Origin: Bacteroides sp.
GTDB lineage: Bacteria > Bacteroidota > Bacteroidia > Bacteroidales > Bacteroidaceae
Direction: 5' to 3'
DNA: 10,188 bases
NCBI GenBank assembly: GCA_030151845.1
Contig: JASLCM010000133.1
Location: forward strand, 1 to 10,188
The notes under the pieces were generated by a model that searched no databases, was not told the DNA's origin, and saw nothing but the letters and a program-made list of their open reading frames with translations. The position numbers and the translations under genes were made by a program. Shown piece by piece: positions 5,434 through 10,188 of the stretch. How positions within the stretch are numbered: the first letter of the stretch is position 1; the number at the start of each line of letters is the position of its first letter.

Positions 5434-8400
5434 ATGAAAGTAAGAAAAATTCTTTGTTTGTTGTTAATCTGCATTCCCATGCTAGCAATAGCCTCGGGAA
5501 GTAGTGCGATTTCGGCTAACGAAATCCCTCAGATAGAGTTAACAACACAGGATAGTGACAAAACAGTGCGAGGTATGATCTCTGAAACTTCAGGGGAACC
5601 TCTTCCTGGAGTTACTGTTCAGGTGAAAGGTACAACTAGAGGTGTGCTTTCAGACCTCAATGGGTATTATATCGTTGATGCAAACCCTGGAGATGTTTTA
5701 GTGTTCTCTTATGTTGGGTTTGTGACCGAAGAGGTTGTTGTTAAGAAAAGCCGTTCGCTAAATGTTACTCTTCGTGAAGATGTAGAAGAGCTTGACGAAG
5801 TTGTAGTAGTGGGTATGGGTAGTCAAAGAAAAGCTAGTGTGATTGGATCTATTAGCTCTGTTCCTGTTGGTAACCTAAGAGCATCACAACGGTCCTTAAC
5901 TTCAAACCTATCAGGGCGTATTGCTGGTAGTGTCGCTGTACAGCGCTCAGGTGAGCCAGGTCAAGACGTAGCTCAGTTCTGGATTAGAGGTTTATCAACC
6001 TTTGGTGCTAATCAAGCTCCTTTAATGTTAGTTGATGGTGTAGAACGTGATATTAGTGATATCTCTGTTGATGAGGTAGAGTCTGTGTCTATTCTAAAGG
6101 ACGCATCAGCTACAGCTGTTTATGGTGTTCGTGCTGCGAACGGTGTAGTACTTGTTACAACTCGTAAAGGGATTGCACAGAAACCAGTTGTTGAGTTTAA
6201 AATTGAACAAGGTTTCTCAGACTTACCTAAAATGCCTAAATATCTAGATGGAGCAAATTATGCGAGACTAGCTAATGAGGCTGTTGGATATGCTAACTAT
6301 AGCGATGAATACATCCATAAATTAGATAACCATACAGAATGGACAGATCAATTTATGTATCCAAATATCAACTGGTTTGATCAGGTGTTTAACAAATACT
6401 CAAGTAACACAAATGCAACTTTGAATATTCAAGGTGGTAGTGAACAGGTTAGATATTTCGTTTCAGCTGGTTTCTTAGAGGATAATGGTAACTTGAAAAA
6501 CTGGAAAGATAACGACTATAAGTCGAATGTTCAGTTTAAACGTTATAACTTTAGATCTAATATTGACGTAACACTTGCTAAAAACACTGTGGTGAATTTA
6601 GAGATTGGTGCAAACTTAGTTGATATGCATCAGCCTGGTGTAGGTAATAGAGAAATTTATGGAAAATATGTAACTCCAGCAGAGGAGATTTTCCACTGGG
6701 CTAACTTATATACACCATTATCTTCACCAATTCGCGTTCCTATTGGATTTGATGGTGACGGAAATCGTGTATATAGCTGGGGGGCTCCTTCACAAGTTGG
6801 TGAAAATAACCCTGCAGAGCGTTTGTTCAACTCAGGTTACAACCGTGTGTATAGAACGCAGGCAATGTCTCAAGTTGTTTTAAATCAGAAATTACCATTC
6901 ATTCTAGATGGTTTAAAACTAAGAGCTTCATTTTCGTTTGACTATAATAACAATACTACACAAAACTACCATAGGAATCCAAACCTATATAGTATAACAG
7001 GTTTAGATCCAGATAGTGGTGAACCAGTGGTGCAGCAAGTAGCTGAAAGTTCAGAGGCTTTAAGATACTCTAGAAGTTTGAGTAGTAACCGTGCAATGGA
7101 GTTTAAACTGCAATTTATGTATGATAAGATCTTTAATGAGAAACATCGTACGAGTGCAATGGTTATGTATTACCAAAGAGACTATATTAATGGTTCAGCT
7201 ACAGAGAGTATTCTTTCACTTCCTTATCGTAAGCAAGGACTAGCTGCACGTACAACTTACTCTTTTGATGAGCGTTATTTTGCAGAGTTCAACGTTGGTT
7301 ATAACGGTTCTGAGAACTTCCCATCGGGTAAGCGCTTTGGTGTTTTCCCAGCAGGTGCTATTGGATATTTAATTTCTAACGAGAAATTCTGGAATATCGA
7401 TGCTATCAACATCTTGAAGTTAAGAGCTTCTATTGGTTTAGTAGGTAATGAGAGTTTAGCAGCAAACCAGCGTTTTGGTTACCTTGATATTTATGGTGGT
7501 GGTTTAGGTGGTTTTAACTTTGGTGAAACAGATGCGCAAAACTCATCTAACAGCTATGCTGGAGTTGGTGAGCAACAATATGGTGTTAAGAACTTAACTT
7601 GGGAAAAGGGATTAAAGAAGAATATTGGTGTTGAGCTGAAGATGTTCGATAGCAAGATCTCTTTAGAAATGGACTATTTCCACGAAGTTCGTTCAGATAT
7701 TTTATCAACAAGAAATACGATTCCAGGATTTGCAGGATTTGGTGGTACTACTGTGAATGCTAATATTGGTAAGGTAAGAAACCACGGTGTTGATGCTACA
7801 TTAGAATTTAATGATAAAATAGGAGAGGTAGACTATAGACTTTATGGTAACTATACCTTTACTAGAAATAAGATTCGTTTCATGGATGAGCCAGACATGG
7901 AATATAGATACTTAATGAAAACAGGTAACCGTATTGGACAACAATTTGGACTAGTTTCATTAGGTTTATTTAAAGACCAAGATGATATCGACTCTCATCC
8001 TTCACAAGAAGCTTTAGGTGGTGCACGTCCGGGTGATGTGAAATACTTAGACTATAATAAAGATGGAAAAGTTGACTTAGATGATATGATTCCTATCGGC
8101 TATTCAAACATTCCTGAAATTGTTTATGGTTTTGGTGCACAGTTTTTCTGGAAAAACTTTGACTTTGGAGTGTTTTTTAGAGGACAAGACCATGTAACTT
8201 ATAGTTTAGGTGGATCTGCATTTATTCCATTCTCACAAGGTATTGGTAAAGGAAACGTATATACAAAGGCATTGGATCGTTGGACTGAAGATAATCCAAA
8301 TCCCAATGCATTCTATCCACGGTTGTCGGATGGTTTAACCGAGAATAACTGGAAACGTTCTACAAGAAATATATATAATGGTAGATTGTTAAGGTTATCT

Positions 8401-8598
8401 GACATGGAGATTGGTTATACTTTTGATAAAAAGCTTATTGCTCCATTAGGTCTTAAATCTCTACGTATCTATGCTGTTGGTAACAACTTGGCATTATTCT
8501 CTAAATGGGACATGTGGGATCCTGAGACAGGTTCAAATAATGGTAGTAAATACCCATTATCAAGAAAAATTAACTTTGGAATCAAAACAACCTTTTAA
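5434..8598 (+). CDS. SusC/RagA-family TonB-dependent outer-membrane transporter
   Basis: A 1054-residue outer-membrane barrel that, with a SusD partner, imports large nutrients, usually oligosaccharides, powered by TonB. A Sec signal peptide covers about residues 1-28 (hydrophobic ILCLLLICIPMLAIA). A carboxypeptidase-regulatory-like beta domain follows (about 44-115, with GEPLPGVTVQVKGTTRG), then a TonB-box-like DEVVVVGMG (121-129). The plug domain spans about 131-248, with the family hallmarks QRSGEPGQD (170-178), FWIRGLSTFG (182-191) and LVDGVERD (199-206). The rest is the 22-strand-type barrel, ending in a C-terminal Phe typical of barrel insertion signals. A Ca2+-type loop, DYNKDGKVDLDD (873-884), sits in the late barrel, as is common in this family. 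There is no STN domain, so signalling through an anti-sigma factor is not indicated. The length is normal. The SusD gene starts eight bases after the stop codon. The substrate is not known from this sequence. Confidence 0.96.
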   Translation: MKVRKILCLLLICIPMLAIASGSSAISANEIPQIELTTQDSDKTVRGMISETSGEPLPGVTVQVKGTTRGVLSDLNGYYIVDANPGDVLVFSYVGFVTEEVVVKKSRSLNVTLREDVEELDEVVVVGMGSQRKASVIGSISSVPVGNLRASQRSLTSNLSGRIAGSVAVQRSGEPGQDVAQFWIRGLSTFGANQAPLMLVDGVERDISDISVDEVESVSILKDASATAVYGVRAANGVVLVTTRKGIAQKPVVEFKIEQGFSDLPKMPKYLDGANYARLANEAVGYANYSDEYIHKLDNHTEWTDQFMYPNINWFDQVFNKYSSNTNATLNIQGGSEQVRYFVSAGFLEDNGNLKNWKDNDYKSNVQFKRYNFRSNIDVTLAKNTVVNLEIGANLVDMHQPGVGNREIYGKYVTPAEEIFHWANLYTPLSSPIRVPIGFDGDGNRVYSWGAPSQVGENNPAERLFNSGYNRVYRTQAMSQVVLNQKLPFILDGLKLRASFSFDYNNNTTQNYHRNPNLYSITGLDPDSGEPVVQQVAESSEALRYSRSLSSNRAMEFKLQFMYDKIFNEKHRTSAMVMYYQRDYINGSATESILSLPYRKQGLAARTTYSFDERYFAEFNVGYNGSENFPSGKRFGVFPAGAIGYLISNEKFWNIDAINILKLRASIGLVGNESLAANQRFGYLDIYGGGLGGFNFGETDAQNSSNSYAGVGEQQYGVKNLTWEKGLKKNIGVELKMFDSKISLEMDYFHEVRSDILSTRNTIPGFAGFGGTTVNANIGKVRNHGVDATLEFNDKIGEVDYRLYGNYTFTRNKIRFMDEPDMEYRYLMKTGNRIGQQFGLVSLGLFKDQDDIDSHPSQEALGGARPGDVKYLDYNKDGKVDLDDMIPIGYSNIPEIVYGFGAQFFWKNFDFGVFFRGQDHVTYSLGGSAFIPFSQGIGKGNVYTKALDRWTEDNPNPNAFYPRLSDGLTENNWKRSTRNIYNGRLLRLSDMEIGYTFDKKLIAPLGLKSLRIYAVGNNLALFSKWDMWDPETGSNNGSKYPLSRKINFGIKTTF

Positions 8599-8606
8599 TT
8601 AGAATT

Positions 8607-10188
8607 ATGAAAAAAATAACTATATCACTACTTGTATTGCTTGTAATATTTGGTAGTGCTTGTTCAGATTTCTTGGATATTACCCCTTCTGGTCAAAAGG
8701 ACGAGAAGATGGTTTGGAGCTCAAGAAAAGAGGTTGAAGGATACCTTGCAAATATTTATGCAGGAATTCAAGACCCAAAACTTTATCAAGATGATCCATG
8801 GGTTGGTTGTGCCGACGAGTGTGACCTTTCATGGACTGTATATTTGACTTACCAAATGAACTTTGGTAACTGGTCTGAAGGTGTAGAGTTCTACAACAAA
8901 TACGATACTTATTACAGAGCAATCCGTATGTCTCATATTTTTGAGAAAAACGTTGATCGTTGTGGGGAGCTTACTCCAGATTTAAAAGCTCGTTATAAAC
9001 ATGAGGCAATCTTCCTAAGAGGATATTTTTACTGGCAACTTTTAAAACAATACGGTCCAGTAGTTCTTGTTAAAGAAGATGTTTCATACGATGCTGACTT
9101 TAGTGCGTATGCTCGTGCACCTTATGATGAGTGTGTAGACTATATTTGTGAGCTAATGGATGAAGCAGCGGTAGGTTTACCTTTATCATGGAAGTCTGCA
9201 GACAGAAATGAGTTAGGACGTCCTGACCAAGTTGTTTGTAAGTCGGTTAAATCGATCGTACTACATCATGCTGCCAGCCCTCAATTTAATGGAAATAAAG
9301 AGTATGAAGGCTTTGTTAATAAACATGGCGAGCAATTAATTAACACTACTTATGATCCACAGAAATGGACTCGTGCGGCTAAAGCAGCTAAAGAGGTAAT
9401 TGATATTGCTGAGCAAAATCCTAGCTTATATGGACTGTATCGCAATGATGAAGATGGTAAAGGTGCATTTAACCCTTATAAGTCATACGTTGATATGCAG
9501 TTAAAGGTATGGAACAAAGAAATTATCTTTGGTAGAGCTAGATCTTATCATACTCGTGGTTGGCAAATTCATACAACTCCTGGTCCATCTGCACTAGGTG
9601 GTGTTGGTCCAACTCAGCGTTTGGTTGATGCTTTCCTTATGAAAAATGGTAAGCCTATTGAACATCCTCAATCTGGTTATATAGAAGAAGGTTGGGCTAC
9701 TAGTGGTGGTGATAACTGGAATCCTAAAAGACGTGATATTACTACTGATAAAGGTAAGAAAGATATAATTAATGACATTCGCCAGTCTGATGCTTATGGT
9801 CACTGGGAAGGTGATTGGAATATGTTCGCGAATCGTGAGCCAAGATTCTATGCATCTATCTTATACAATAAGCGTGTGATTCCTCAAGTGAAAGATGACT
9901 TCGAAAAGAGAAATCACTATAGCTCTCCAAAACAACGTGATGGATTAGGACGTGCAGAGCTTTACTTAGGTGGTGTTTCAGGATTTAGCCACTCCACAAC
10001 GTTCTATTCAAGAACTGGTTATTTATCATTTAAACTAAATGACCCTATGGCTCACTTAGCAAAGGGTGGAGATAGAATCTGGCCAAATAACTACATAGAT
10101 ACATACATTCGTTATGCTACTATTTTATTAAACTATATAGAGGCATTGAATGAGGTAGATCCTTCGAATCCTGACATCAAAAAGTATT
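8607..10188 (+). CDS. SusD/RagB-family surface lipoprotein (partial, runs off the end)
   Basis: An open frame of 527 codons from ATG 8607 without a stop to the window edge. It begins with a lipoprotein signal, MKKITISLLVLLVIFGSAC, with the lipidated cysteine at C19 (lipobox GSAC). SDFLDITPSG follows, the usual start of mature SusD proteins. Acidic residues just after the cysteine fit export to the cell surface. KARYKHEAIFLRGYFYWQLL and YGPVVLV (about 128-154) are the TPR-type helices of the RagB/SusD fold, and HHAASPQFNGN matches the family's conserved AASPxFNG segment. Family members are typically about 500-650 residues, so a modest C-terminal part is missing. SusD proteins cap the SusC barrel and bind the ligand at the surface. 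The eight-base gap after the SusC stop implies one transcript. The ligand-binding residues cannot be assigned here. Confidence 0.95.
   Translation, partial: MKKITISLLVLLVIFGSACSDFLDITPSGQKDEKMVWSSRKEVEGYLANIYAGIQDPKLYQDDPWVGCADECDLSWTVYLTYQMNFGNWSEGVEFYNKYDTYYRAIRMSHIFEKNVDRCGELTPDLKARYKHEAIFLRGYFYWQLLKQYGPVVLVKEDVSYDADFSAYARAPYDECVDYICELMDEAAVGLPLSWKSADRNELGRPDQVVCKSVKSIVLHHAASPQFNGNKEYEGFVNKHGEQLINTTYDPQKWTRAAKAAKEVIDIAEQNPSLYGLYRNDEDGKGAFNPYKSYVDMQLKVWNKEIIFGRARSYHTRGWQIHTTPGPSALGGVGPTQRLVDAFLMKNGKPIEHPQSGYIEEGWATSGGDNWNPKRRDITTDKGKKDIINDIRQSDAYGHWEGDWNMFANREPRFYASILYNKRVIPQVKDDFEKRNHYSSPKQRDGLGRAELYLGGVSGFSHSTTFYSRTGYLSFKLNDPMAHLAKGGDRIWPNNYIDTYIRYATILLNYIEALNEVDPSNPDIKKY

Noticed and set aside
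804..8598. Starch uptake system linked to glycogen metabolism
   Set aside because: The SusC/SusD pair is a separate transcription unit behind a strong terminator, and SusC/SusD relatives serve many substrates. Adjacency alone does not support a starch substrate.
8680..8922. Reverse-strand open frame inside the SusD gene
   Set aside because: It lies wholly inside the well-supported lipoprotein reading frame and its translation shows no recognisable family features. The same applies to the forward out-of-frame stretch at 8650-8847 and the reverse one at 9594-9803.

Overview
The window looks like chromosomal DNA of a member of the Bacteroidetes, most probably the order Bacteroidales or its Marinilabiliales relatives. 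The reasons are the low GC content, the SusC/SusD-type outer-membrane pair, a V-type ATPase ending in subunits I and K, a GT3-type glycogen synthase next to a GT35 phosphorylase, the absence of clear Shine-Dalgarno sequences, and a close match to the Bacteroidetes promoter consensus (TTTG and TAnnTTTG). The genus cannot be fixed from this sequence. All genes are on the + strand and none looks broken.

Region 1 (1-691) is the end of a V-type ATPase operon: the last codons of the membrane stator subunit I, then the complete proteolipid subunit K, closed by a strong hairpin terminator. Region 2 (804-5109) is a two-gene glycogen operon. A GT3 glycogen synthase builds alpha-1,4-glucan and a GT35 alpha-glucan phosphorylase releases glucose-1-phosphate from it. 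They lie 20 bases apart and are followed by a 40-base perfect palindrome that acts as a terminator and may work in both directions.

Region 3 (5110-5433) is non-coding and very AT-rich. It holds several inverted repeats, including a perfect 14-bp palindrome, and a consensus-quality Bacteroidetes promoter followed at once by another inverted repeat. Region 4 (5434-10188) is the start of a polysaccharide utilization-type locus: a complete SusC/RagA-family TonB-dependent transporter and a SusD/RagB-family lipoprotein that runs off the end of the window. The two proteins would form an outer-membrane uptake complex. The substrate cannot be read from this window, because the enzymes and sensor that would identify it lie outside it. 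The nearby glycogen genes are a separate transcription unit and are not evidence for starch as the substrate.

I find no undescribed system here. The genes belong to known families. The points most worth a second look are the inverted-repeat cluster and promoter architecture ahead of the SusC gene, and the full set of Na+-type ligands in the V-ATPase K subunit.
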